This document shows positions 7,537 to 14,017 of a DNA stretch of 14,017 bases, one piece after another. Position 1 is the first letter of the stretch. Each line of letters begins with the position of its first letter. A model generated the notes under the pieces. It was given only the letters and a program-made list of their open reading frames with translations, searched no databases and was not told the origin of the DNA. This DNA is from a bacterium (lineage in GTDB: Bacteria; Omnitrophota; Gorgyraeia; Velamenicoccales; JABMQK01): contig JABMQK010000122.1 in the NCBI GenBank assembly GCA_013203265.1, positions 1 to 14,017 on the forward strand, given 5' to 3'. A program made the translations under genes and the position numbers.

Positions 7537-8280
7537 ATGCAGATATTAAAAACAGTTAGGCTTACAAAACAATTTAGCCGATTTTCTCTTTTTGGAAAAA
7601 GAGAAGTTAGGGCGGTAGATAGTCTCAATTTACAGATAAACAAAGGGGAAATTTTTGCTTTTCTTGGTCCGAATGGGGCCGGTAAAACAACTACAATTAA
7701 TATGCTCATAGGATTTATTAGGCCTACCAGTGGAGAGATTAAGTTATTCGGAAATGCATTTACCTATAAAGATATTGAGATTAAAAGACGCATAGGTTAT
7801 CTTCCTGAATATCTACAGCTACCAGATTACTACCGTGTATATGAATTGTTAGAGCTTTACTGCAATATATTTAATATTCCTAAATCAAAACACAAAGATA
7901 TTATCGGTCAAATATTAGAGGATGTTGGTATATGCGCCCAAAAGAAAGAATTGATTAAAAATTTATCTATGGGACAAAAGAGAAGTTTAGGAATAGCGAT
8001 AACCTTAATTAATAAGCCAGAATTGTTACTTTTGGATGAACCTACCGTTTATTTAGACCCACTAATGATAGAAAACATAAGAAAGTTGCTATTGAAATTA
8101 AAAAATAGCGGAACAACAGTATTTATGTCTTCTCATACTCTTTCAGAAGCAGAAAAAATTTCCGATAGGTTCGCCATAATTAAAGAAGGCAAATTGTTAG
8201 AGCAAGGTTCTACCAATGAGTTGACGAAACATATTAGTTTGGAAGATGAATTTCTAAAGAAGGTTAAAGGAGATGTTTAA
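7537..8280 (+). CDS. ABC transporter ATP-binding protein (ABC-2 type exporter)
   Basis: A 247-residue nucleotide-binding subunit. It has Walker A GPNGAGKT (44-51), signature LSMGQ (143-147), Walker B LLLLDEP (162-168) with catalytic E168, a D-loop with YLDP at 172-175, and the switch histidine H200 in SSHTLSEAE. The layout of one ATPase plus one six-helix permease matches the CcmA/NosF-type ABC-2 family, which moves drugs, lipids, polysaccharides or lantibiotics out of the cell, or acts in copper-enzyme maturation. The cargo cannot be inferred from the motifs. The ribosome-binding site is weak. Its last 8 bp overlap the permease gene, so the two subunits are translationally coupled. Confidence 0.94.
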   Translation: MQILKTVRLTKQFSRFSLFGKREVRAVDSLNLQINKGEIFAFLGPNGAGKTTTINMLIGFIRPTSGEIKLFGNAFTYKDIEIKRRIGYLPEYLQLPDYYRVYELLELYCNIFNIPKSKHKDIIGQILEDVGICAQKKELIKNLSMGQKRSLGIAITLINKPELLLLDEPTVYLDPLMIENIRKLLLKLKNSGTTVFMSSHTLSEAEKISDRFAIIKEGKLLEQGSTNELTKHISLEDEFLKKVKGDV

Positions 8281-9070
8281 TTTTTTGGAATCGATAAGGT
8301 TAATTAGAATAATTTCGCAGAGCGTCTTTAGGGCTGCGTCTAAAGAAAGGCTTATGTTTGGTTTTTTAATTTTATCTCTACTGTTTGTGCTTTTATCTAA
8401 CGTGCCATTTTTAATAAATGATCCAGAGCTGTTTGAGGGAATGCCGTCTAAAATTGCATCTATGCAGATAGGCTTTATGGGGATAAATATGTTTCTTATG
8501 CTTATGAGTGTTTTTATTGGTTTAAATATCTTACAGGATATTTTTTCAGATGATAATCTATCTATTCTGTTATCTAAGCCTATTAGAAGATGGCATGTAT
8601 TAGAAGGGGCATTTTTTGGGTTATTTAAAGTCCTTTTTTTGAATTGGTTAATTATGGTATCGAGCCTATGGTTGATAATTTATTTTCATACTCAGGAGCT
8701 TAACGCAAATATATGGATAGGAATGAGCATTAGTTTAATTTTAGTTTTGATTTATATATCTTTGGTAATATTCTTTTATACATTAATTCCTAATGCTATA
8801 AGCGGCATTCTTACATTTTTTATTATAATTGCGGGTTTTGGGGTGTCTTTATCCAAGGAATTCTTTTCGTCAGCATCTCAATCTTTATTTTTCTTGGGAA
8901 AATTCGGAGTGGAGTTAATACCCAAAATCAATCTGCTATTAGGTGTTTCTATGAATATCTTAGGCATATTCAATATAAGAATTAATTATTCTCCTATTTT
9001 TTTTCATACAGTTGTATTCCTGATAGCTCTTCATATATTAAGCTGCCTCAGATTTAACCAGCCAAAATAA
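8273..9070 (+). CDS. ABC-2 type transporter permease
   Basis: A 265-residue membrane protein with about six predicted helices (28-48, 67-88, 112-137, 147-172, 174-193, 241-259). The loop ILLSKPIRRWHVLEGAFFG before the third helix is typical of ABC-2 permeases such as NosY-like proteins (short cytoplasmic segment, then the next helix). It pairs with the ATPase whose 3' end it overlaps by 8 bp. AAGGAG at 8267-8272 abuts the ATG directly, which is too close for ideal use; GAAGG at 8259-8263, 9 nt upstream, may be the working site, or TTG 8285 may be the true start. The last residues are basic and cytoplasmic. No clear terminator follows. Confidence 0.88.
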   Translation: MFNFLESIRLIRIISQSVFRAASKERLMFGFLILSLLFVLLSNVPFLINDPELFEGMPSKIASMQIGFMGINMFLMLMSVFIGLNILQDIFSDDNLSILLSKPIRRWHVLEGAFFGLFKVLFLNWLIMVSSLWLIIYFHTQELNANIWIGMSISLILVLIYISLVIFFYTLIPNAISGILTFFIIIAGFGVSLSKEFFSSASQSLFFLGKFGVELIPKINLLLGVSMNILGIFNIRINYSPIFFHTVVFLIALHILSCLRFNQPK

Positions 9071-9208
9071 TATCACAAGAATTTCTTAAGAAAAAAAGGC
9101 ATTTTAGATGGTAGCGTAAGATTTTTGCATTATTGCCTTCGAATAAATAAAAAATTGATTATATTATTAAAAATTTTTTTATTTTTTTCAAAAAAAATTA
9201 AAAAATTC
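9071..9208. other. A/T-tract intergenic region upstream of the ATP-grasp promoter
   Basis: No gene is seen. It contains the 12-bp palindrome TTTCTTAAGAAA (9082-9093), a weak AAGGCA/TGCCTT pair, and from about 9171 long runs of T then A forming an imperfect A/T-only inverted repeat centred on C9189. These tracts lie directly upstream of TTGACA at 9209 and would serve as an UP-element or intrinsically curved DNA. Confidence 0.6.
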
Positions 9209-9237
9209 TTGACAATGCTATTTTATTATGATAATTT
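9209..9237 (+). promoter_or_regulatory. Predicted sigma-70 promoter for the ATP-grasp/aminomutase operon
   Basis: A perfect TTGACA -35 box lies at 9209-9214. The -10 lies in the stretch TATGATAATTT (9227-9237): GATAAT at 9230-9235 gives a 15-nt spacer, ATAATT 16 nt and TAATTT 17 nt. Long A/T tracts upstream would strengthen it. Transcription would start near 9243 and give a leader of about 95 nt before ATG 9337. The hairpin at 9299-9328 lies inside that leader. Confidence 0.7.
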
Positions 9238-9298
9238 TTAATTAGTGAATAATTTTTTATATAGGAGAAAAAAAATTAAATAAAATTTAGTTTTCAAT

Positions 9299-9328
9299 GG
9301 GGACCGAAAGTAGAGTCCCTATTTTTTT
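9299..9328 (+). terminator. Terminator-like hairpin inside the leader of the ATP-grasp gene
   Basis: GGGGAC (9299-9304) pairs with GTCCCT (9315-9320; one G-U pair) around a 10-nt loop, followed by A and seven T (9322-9328). This has the form of a rho-independent terminator. It lies between the predicted promoter and the start codon at 9337, so it is either an attenuator or the 3' end of a short RNA of about 85 nt. I do not recognise a known riboswitch upstream. Confidence 0.65.
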
Positions 9329-9336
9329 AAATTTAA

Positions 9337-10332
9337 ATGATAAAAACAATAGGTTTTACATACGATTTAAGGAGCGATTTACCATTAAAGGATGGTGACC
9401 CGGTTGATCTTAATGCTGAATTCGACGTAAAGGAGACAGTAGATTTAGTAAAGTCTGTAATCGAATTAGCTGGACACAAGGTTGTTTTGATAGGCAACGT
9501 AAATAATTTGTTAAAAATGTTGCCGGATTTAAAAGTAGATATAGTATTTAATCTTTGTGAAGGTTTTGGTTCGAGAAATCGCGAGGCACAAGTGCCTGTT
9601 ATATTAGAGACATTTGGGATTGCGTATGTTGGTTCAGATGGTTTGACAATGAGTTTGACTTTAGACAAAATAATGACAAAGAAGATTCTTATTGCGGAAG
9701 GAATTCCTACTCCGCGATATATAGGTATAAAAACAATGGATGATCTCATCAATTTGGATCATATGAAGTTTCCTATGATTGTCAAATTGTGTCAAGAAGG
9801 GACTTCTAAGGGTATTTCTGATGAATCCGTTATTCATAATAGGAAAGAATTAGAAAATCGGTCTGAATTTTTATTTGATAGATACGATAATTCTCCCCTT
9901 ATTATTGAACAATTCATTGCTGGTTTTGAACTTACCGTTCCTATCATTGGAAATTCTCCTCCCGAAGCCTTTCCGGCTGTTCAGGTATCAATTAAAGACA
10001 GGCTTGATTTAGGAGAGATGATTTATACATTCGAAAGAGTTAGTTCTACGGATTTAAAATATATTTGTCCTGCCAAGATAGGTAAACGATTAGAGAAGAA
10101 ACTTGCTGATTTAGCATTACGCACATATAAAAGTGTCGATTGCCTAGATTTCGGTAGGGTAGATTTTAGGGTAGATAAAAATGGCAATCCTTATGTTTTA
10201 GAGATTAATCCTTTGCCGTCTCTTTCAAATGACGATGTATTTGATTTATCTCCTAAGGTTGTCGGTTGCGATTATAATATGGTCGTTAATAAGATTATTG
10301 ATGCTGCGTTGAAAAGATACGGATTGAATTAA
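9337..10332 (+). CDS. D-alanine-D-alanine ligase-like ATP-grasp enzyme
   Basis: A 331-residue ATP-grasp ligase. Visible parts are an N-terminal domain with DIVFNLCEGFGSRNREAQVPVILE (68-91), where true Ddl has an HGxxGEDG-type sequence; GIAYVGSDGLTMSLTLDK (94-111); the ATP lysine K150 in FPMIVK; the glycine loop EGTSKGI (154-160); IIEQFIAGFELTV (189-201); and D276 and E289/N291 in VDFR and VLEINPLPSLS as magnesium ligands. It joins a carboxylate to an amine through an acyl phosphate. The altered substrate regions suggest it is not the housekeeping D-Ala-D-Ala ligase. It lies 13 bp before a lysine 2,3-aminomutase homologue, so beta-lysine is a reasonable substrate guess (inference). There is no Shine-Dalgarno next to the ATG; an AGGAG at 9264-9268 is about 68 nt away, beyond a hairpin. 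Confidence 0.85.
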   Translation: MIKTIGFTYDLRSDLPLKDGDPVDLNAEFDVKETVDLVKSVIELAGHKVVLIGNVNNLLKMLPDLKVDIVFNLCEGFGSRNREAQVPVILETFGIAYVGSDGLTMSLTLDKIMTKKILIAEGIPTPRYIGIKTMDDLINLDHMKFPMIVKLCQEGTSKGISDESVIHNRKELENRSEFLFDRYDNSPLIIEQFIAGFELTVPIIGNSPPEAFPAVQVSIKDRLDLGEMIYTFERVSSTDLKYICPAKIGKRLEKKLADLALRTYKSVDCLDFGRVDFRVDKNGNPYVLEINPLPSLSNDDVFDLSPKVVGCDYNMVVNKIIDAALKRYGLN

Positions 10333-10345
10333 AAAGGAGTGAGAG

Positions 10346-11524
10346 TTGTCGCCATCTAATAGTACGCTAGCAGTACAACAGACATTTATCGATCCCGCAG
10401 TTTTGAAAAGGAGCATAATTGGTGATTATCACCGCATTGATTTATGGAAAGATGTATCCGAACTTGATTGGGAAGATTGGCACTGGCAGGTAAAAAACCG
10501 TATTCGTACAGAAGAAAATTTGTCTCACCTAATAAAGCTTACTTCCGAAGAAGAAGAAGGTGTAAAGAAATCTCGCGGCCGTTTGTCTTTGGCGCTTACT
10601 CCATATTGGGCTACCTTGATGGATCCTGACGATCCAAATTGTCCCATTCGCAAACAAGCTGTTCCCGTAAAGTTAGAATTAAAAACTTCTCCTCATGAAA
10701 TGAATGATCCTTGTGCAGAAGATAGAGATTCTCCTGTGCCAGGATTAGTACACCGTTATCCTGACAGGGCTCTTCTTTTAGTCACAGAGATGTGTTTTTC
10801 ATATTGTCGTCACTGTACTCGGCGTAGAATGGTTGGTGAGGATAAGAATATTTTGAATTTGAATAATTTGGACCGCGCCGTAGATTATATTCGTTCTAAC
10901 CGAAAAATTAGAGATGTTTTGATATCGGGAGGCGATCCATTAATGCTTGAGGATAATATTTTAGAAGAAATTTTAAAGAAACTGCGCTCAGTTTCTCAAA
11001 TAGAGTTTCTACGCATAGGCACACGCGCTCCGGTAACCTTACCGCAAAGGATTACTAATGGGTTAGTAAGCATGCTTAGAAAGTATGCCCCTATTTGGAT
11101 TAGTATTCATTTTAATCATCCCAAAGAGATAACCAAGCGTTGTAGATTTGCCTGTGACATATTAGCTGATAGTGGATTCCCGTTAGGAAGCCAAACAGTA
11201 TTGTTAAAGGGTATAAATGATCGGCCCTATATTATGAAGAAGCTCATGCATGAGCTATTAAAAATACGTGTGCGGCCTTACTATATCTACCAATGCGACC
11301 CTTCGAAGGGTATCTCTCACTTTCGCACACCTGTAGCTGTAGGTATAAATATAATGGAGAAATTAAGAGGACATACTTCTGGCTATGCTGTTCCAACATA
11401 CGTTATTGATGCTCCTGGAGGTGGCGGTAAAATTCCCGTAGGGCCCAATTATTTAATCTCAGAAGCAAAGGACAGATACACATTAAGAAATTACAAGAAG
11501 AAGATTTATACCTACATCGAGTAG
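10346..11524 (+). CDS. kamA: KamA family radical SAM / PLP lysine 2,3-aminomutase
   Basis: A 392-residue radical-SAM enzyme that probably converts L-lysine to L-beta-lysine. The [4Fe-4S] motif CxxxCxxC is C150-FSY-C154-RH-C157, followed by TRRRMVG. SGGDPL lies at 194-199. The PLP lysine is K362 in APGGGGKIP. Two aspartates, D318 (YQCD) and D355 (VIDA), stand 44 and 7 residues before that lysine. This spacing matches the two lysine-binding aspartates of the clostridial enzyme, which glutamate 2,3-aminomutases replace. The start is TTG, supported by AGGAG at 10335-10339, 6 nt upstream. It follows the ATP-grasp gene by 13 bp and shares its transcript. The neighbour is a ligase, not an AblB-type acetyltransferase, so acetyl-beta-lysine osmolyte synthesis is not indicated locally. 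Confidence 0.9.
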   Translation: MSPSNSTLAVQQTFIDPAVLKRSIIGDYHRIDLWKDVSELDWEDWHWQVKNRIRTEENLSHLIKLTSEEEEGVKKSRGRLSLALTPYWATLMDPDDPNCPIRKQAVPVKLELKTSPHEMNDPCAEDRDSPVPGLVHRYPDRALLLVTEMCFSYCRHCTRRRMVGEDKNILNLNNLDRAVDYIRSNRKIRDVLISGGDPLMLEDNILEEILKKLRSVSQIEFLRIGTRAPVTLPQRITNGLVSMLRKYAPIWISIHFNHPKEITKRCRFACDILADSGFPLGSQTVLLKGINDRPYIMKKLMHELLKIRVRPYYIYQCDPSKGISHFRTPVAVGINIMEKLRGHTSGYAVPTYVIDAPGGGGKIPVGPNYLISEAKDRYTLRNYKKKIYTYIE

Positions 11525-11607
11525 ATTTTATATATTTTGCTTCCTAATATTACCAAGAACCTTCCTATTAGAGTTCTATCAATAATCTTATAAACAGTTA
11601 ACTTTCC

Positions 11608-11636
11608 TTGACTCATTAATCCTTTTTTAATATAAT
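11608..11636 (+). promoter_or_regulatory. Near-consensus sigma-70 promoter upstream of the EF-G-like gene
   Basis: TTGACT (11608-11613), a 17-nt spacer and TATAAT (11631-11636) match the consensus at 11 of 12 positions. Transcription would start near 11643, giving a leader of about 317 nt that includes the whole palindromic element. Apart from this promoter and a short AAGGATCCTT palindrome at 11678-11687, the stretch 11525-11719 shows nothing I can support as a gene. Confidence 0.72.
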
Positions 11637-11719
11637 AAGATCTCTGAAATTTTCCCTTCCAGCATACATATATAGGTAAGGATCCTTTATTTAGTTATGT
11701 TATTTAGAAAAAAAAGGAG

Positions 11720-11940
11720 ATCAAACGAAAACATCCGCTACATAACATTGGCGGATGTTGGCTGAGTTTGCCCAGCCCTCTAAGCATAATACTTATACTT
11801 TAAAGATTATAGAATAGGTTAAGTTCATTAGATAAAAAGATATACTCAATCAATGTGCATAGAGGGCTGGGTTAATTCCGACACACAAGTTATGTCTCCG
11901 CCAAAGAAGCAATGGCGGATCCATAACTTGTGTCGTCATT
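11720..11940 (+). mobile_element. Composite inverted palindromic element (MITE/BIME-like) in the EF-G leader
   Basis: Two related arms face each other. The left arm (11721-11781) has TCAAACGAAAACA, a hairpin (ACATCCGC 11731-11738 with GCGGATGT 11751-11758), GGCTGAGTTTG and CCCAGCCCTCT. The right arm (11861-11940) is the inverted equivalent: AGAGGGCTGGG, then TTAATTCCGACA, a hairpin and GTCGTCATT. The inner repeats, 11771-11786 and 11856-11871, match at 15 of 16 positions. About 69 AT-rich bases lie between them with no coding potential. AAAGGAG occurs at both edges (11713-11719 and 11941-11947) and may be a target duplication that copied the Shine-Dalgarno. Flank words match the repeats at 6742 and 13920. 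No transposase is encoded. Confidence 0.65.
11883..11933 (+). repeat. Long hairpin just upstream of the EF-G ribosome-binding site
   Basis: ACACAAGTTATG (11883-11894) pairs perfectly with CATAACTTGTGT (11922-11933). After a 2x2 mismatch, TCCGCCA (11897-11903) pairs with TGGCGGA (11913-11919), leaving a 9-nt loop. It ends 9 bases before AGGAGG at 11943. In RNA it would be a very stable structure in the leader and may affect translation. It is the right-arm hairpin of the composite element. Confidence 0.85.
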
Positions 11941-11959
11941 AAAGGAGGATTAATATATT

Positions 11960-13915
11960 ATGGAGGTATTTTTACCAGATAAAAAGAGAAATTTTGTCTT
12001 AGTTTCTCACGCACATGCTGGAAAGACAACTCTTTCAGAAGCTTTATTGTCACTTACAGGAGCAATATCTCGTAAGGGCTCTGTTATGGAAGGTAATACA
12101 GTTAGTGATTATACTGATGAAGAGAAAGAACGTAAAATCTCTATTTCCTCAAGTTTAATGAATTTTACCTATAAGGGTAATTTTATTCAAATGATTGATA
12201 CTCCTGGCTATGCGGATTTTATCGGAGAGGTTGTATCTTCGATAAGGGCAGTGGATGCCGCAGTAGTTTTAATAGATGCTTTTAATGGTATTGAAGTGGG
12301 CACAGAACGTGTTTGGGAGATGTTGGATAATTTAAATTTACCCAGATTAGTTTTCATTAATAAATTAGATAAAGAGAATACAGATTTAAATAGAACCTTA
12401 GATGAAATAAAGAATGGTTTATCCAAAAAGATTATTTTGATTCAAGATCCATTATCAAATGAGAATATTGAAACAATTGCCGAAAGTAACGATGTATTGC
12501 TGGATAAATATTTAGAGGGAAAAGAAATTTCTCAAGAAGAACTTAAAAAGTCATTAAAGGAAGCAGTAGCGAAAGGAGAGATTTATCCGGTATTTAATGG
12601 TTCTGCTTTAAAAGATAAAGGGGTAAAGGAGCTTTTAGATGCAATTATTGAATATCTTCCGAGTCCTATAGAGAGATCCAAGATAAAAGTTAAAGAGGCA
12701 GATAGTGATGAAGAGAAAGAAGTAGAATTTAAGGAATCGCAGCCTCTGTATGGTTTCGTTTTTAAAAGCATAGTAGACCCTTATGTCGGACAGCTTTCTA
12801 TGATAAGGCTATTTTCAGGAAAATTAGAAGCCAATACGAGTTTTTCCAATACAACAAGAAAGAGTAAAGAACGGTTTGGTCAGATTTATTGTTTGCAAGG
12901 CAAGGAACAACGTTCTATTGCTGATGTTTCCTGTGGAGATATTATAGCCATAGCAAAGTTAAAAGATACACATACTAACGATACTATTAGTAGTGAGAAT
13001 AATCGCCTTTTGTTTGAACCGATAAGCTTTCCCGATCCGATATTTTCTGCTTCTATAAAGCCTAAGACACGGCAGGATGAAGAGAAGATATCCGTAACTT
13101 TGTCAAAATTAACCAGTGGAGATTTGACTTTTAAAGTGAATCGCGATCCCCAGACTAAAGAAATGGTTATTTCTGGGATGGGAGATCAGCATTTGAATGT
13201 GATGGTTGAAAAGATGAAGAAAAGATTTAATGTAGCGGTGGATTTAGGAACACCCAAAGTTCCATATAAAGAGACTGTTGCAAAGTCAACTAAGGTCCAA
13301 GGTAAATATAAGAAACAGTCAGGAGGACGTGGCCAATATGGAGATGTCTGGATTGAATTAGAGCCGTTACAGAGAGGTGGAGATTTTGAGTTTGTTAATA
13401 AGATTGTTGGTGGAGCAATTCCGAGAAGTTATATTCCCTCGGTAGAGAAAGGCATTAAGAATGCTATGCTTGAAGGGATAATCGCGGGTTATCCCGTTAG
13501 CGATATTCGAATAACTCTATATGACGGTTCTTATCACGATGTTGATTCATCAGATATTGCTTTTCAGATCGCCGGAGCTATGGCTTTTAGAAAAGCTTTT
13601 CAGGAATCTAGCCCCGTATTGCTTGAGCCTATTATGGATGTAGAAATAACTATTTCTGATGAATTTATGGGTTCGATTTCAGGAGATATTAATTCACGCA
13701 GAGGACGTGTTATGGGTATGGAGTCACGTGCTAAATATCAAGCTCTTAAGGCTCAAGTTCCGTTAGCAGAAATGTTTACTTACGCAGCAGATTTAAGATC
13801 TATGACAGGAGGTAGAGGTTCCTATTCAATGAGTTTCTCTCGTTATGAGATAGTTCCACATAAAATCACCCAAGACATAGTCACTAAATATCAACAGGCA
13901 AAAAAACAAGAATAG
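11960..13915 (+). CDS. Elongation factor G-like GTPase (EF-G-2 / FusA2 type)
   Basis: A 651-residue translational GTPase, shorter than canonical EF-G (about 690-700). The G domain has G1 SHAHAGKTT (16-24), switch I ERKISI, G3 DTPGYADF (80-87), G4 NKLD (134-137) and G5 GSALK (214-218). Domain II follows at about 260-350, III at about 355-430, IV at about 435-555 with SGGRGQYGDVW and the tip GSYHDVDSSD, and V to the end with AEMFTYAADLRSMTGGRGSY. EF-G promotes ribosomal translocation or recycling. The form DTPGY instead of DTPGH replaces the catalytic histidine with Y84, and G1 has His for the usual Asp; such changes are seen in the EF-G-2 paralogue group, whose role is less clear. AGGAGG at 11943-11948 is 11 nt upstream. 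It has its own promoter and hairpin leader. Confidence 0.92.
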   Translation: MEVFLPDKKRNFVLVSHAHAGKTTLSEALLSLTGAISRKGSVMEGNTVSDYTDEEKERKISISSSLMNFTYKGNFIQMIDTPGYADFIGEVVSSIRAVDAAVVLIDAFNGIEVGTERVWEMLDNLNLPRLVFINKLDKENTDLNRTLDEIKNGLSKKIILIQDPLSNENIETIAESNDVLLDKYLEGKEISQEELKKSLKEAVAKGEIYPVFNGSALKDKGVKELLDAIIEYLPSPIERSKIKVKEADSDEEKEVEFKESQPLYGFVFKSIVDPYVGQLSMIRLFSGKLEANTSFSNTTRKSKERFGQIYCLQGKEQRSIADVSCGDIIAIAKLKDTHTNDTISSENNRLLFEPISFPDPIFSASIKPKTRQDEEKISVTLSKLTSGDLTFKVNRDPQTKEMVISGMGDQHLNVMVEKMKKRFNVAVDLGTPKVPYKETVAKSTKVQGKYKKQSGGRGQYGDVWIELEPLQRGGDFEFVNKIVGGAIPRSYIPSVEKGIKNAMLEGIIAGYPVSDIRITLYDGSYHDVDSSDIAFQIAGAMAFRKAFQESSPVLLEPIMDVEITISDEFMGSISGDINSRRGRVMGMESRAKYQALKAQVPLAEMFTYAADLRSMTGGRGSYSMSFSRYEIVPHKITQDIVTKYQQAKKQE

Positions 13916-13919
13916 AAAA

Positions 13920-14017
13920 TCAAATGAAGACACGACTTATGGAACATTTGTTAGCAACACAGGTGGTAAGAGTGAACATAAGTTGTCTGTCTGAATTTGA
14001 CCCCCCACCACTTTTAG
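13920..14017 (+). repeat. Palindromic repeat copy with IS-end-like flank, cut by the window edge
   Basis: Starts 5 bp after the EF-G-like stop. TCAAATGAAGACAC leads into ACTTATG (13935-13941), which pairs with CATAAGT (13977-13983), with further partial pairing outwards. TGTCTGAATTTGACCCCCC and ACCACTTTTAG follow to the end of the window. The flank and left words recur at 6742-6790 and, inverted, at 11920-11940 (17 of 20 bases). Subterminal hairpins with such flanks resemble ends of IS200/IS605-like or REP-associated transposase elements. A transposase could lie just beyond the window, but none is seen here. Confidence 0.65.

Noticed and set aside
9171..9207. A/T-only inverted repeat as a terminator for the ABC operon
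   Set aside because: No GC stem, so RNA pairing would be weak; its position next to TTGACA fits an UP-element or curved DNA better.
9297..9400. ATG at 9297 opening a ~33-codon frame through the leader hairpin, a possible leader peptide
   Set aside because: No Shine-Dalgarno at suitable distance, runs far into the ATP-grasp gene in another frame, and no amino-acid run suggesting attenuation control.
10346..11524. KamA homologue as EpmB in an EF-P beta-lysylation system
   Set aside because: No EF-P or EpmA-like (class II aminoacyl-tRNA-synthetase-like) gene is present; the partner is an ATP-grasp ligase, so the EF-P pathway is not supported by this window.
11512..11616. 34-codon minus-strand reading frame with an AAGGA a few bases upstream, overlapping the end of kamA
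   Set aside because: Too short, no recognisable motif, spacing of the Shine-Dalgarno is tight, and the region is better explained by the + strand promoter at 11608-11636.
5411..14017. Repeated palindromes as a CRISPR array
   Set aside because: Copies are kilobases apart between genes, differ in length and orientation, and no regular spacers or cas genes are present.

Overview
The window is AT-rich bacterial DNA in which every confident gene lies on the + strand. Gene content (a PilZ-anchored large protein, a KamA radical SAM enzyme, a PAC2 protein, an EF-G-2-type GTPase), the AT-biased codons and the many dispersed palindromes suggest an uncultured Gram-negative-like lineage. My best guess is Omnitrophota/PVC-like, but there is no rRNA or marker gene here and this is inference only.

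Layout. (1) 1-5416 is a tightly packed run: the tail of an unknown gene, a small TPR protein, a membrane M48 (Ste24-like) protease, a PilZ/TM/coiled-coil/alpha-toroid fusion, an endonuclease III-family DNA glycosylase and an M20 metallopeptidase. Junctions are 4-bp overlaps or gaps of 2-6 bp, so this is probably one transcript. (2) After two hairpins, 5501-6741 holds a small PC4-like unknown protein and a PAC2-family protein. (3) A YihX-like HAD hydrolase (6852-7484) is followed by an ABC-2 exporter pair (ATPase 7537-8280, permease 8273-9070). (4) A strong promoter with an A/T-tract upstream region and a terminator-like hairpin precedes a D-Ala-D-Ala-ligase-like ATP-grasp enzyme (9337-10332) and a lysine 2,3-aminomutase homologue (10346-11524, TTG start). 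These two are plausibly a beta-lysine-making and beta-lysine-ligating pair. (5) A 435-bp gap holds a near-consensus promoter and a composite palindromic element, then an EF-G-2-type translation GTPase (11960-13915). The window ends inside another copy of the palindromic repeat family.

The most interesting points are as follows. One is the PilZ-to-periplasm fusion protein (1578-3635), which could link cytoplasmic c-di-GMP to an external (alpha/alpha) toroid domain. A second is the aminomutase/ATP-grasp pair. A third is a dispersed family of short palindromic modules, in intact, internally deleted and inverted-pair forms, that sit directly after stop codons and carry IS-end-like flanks. A fourth is a terminator placed between promoter and start codon of the ATP-grasp gene. 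A fifth is a glycosylase whose fourth iron-sulfur cysteine is replaced by a C-terminal histidine. No tRNA, rRNA, CRISPR array or transposase gene was seen.
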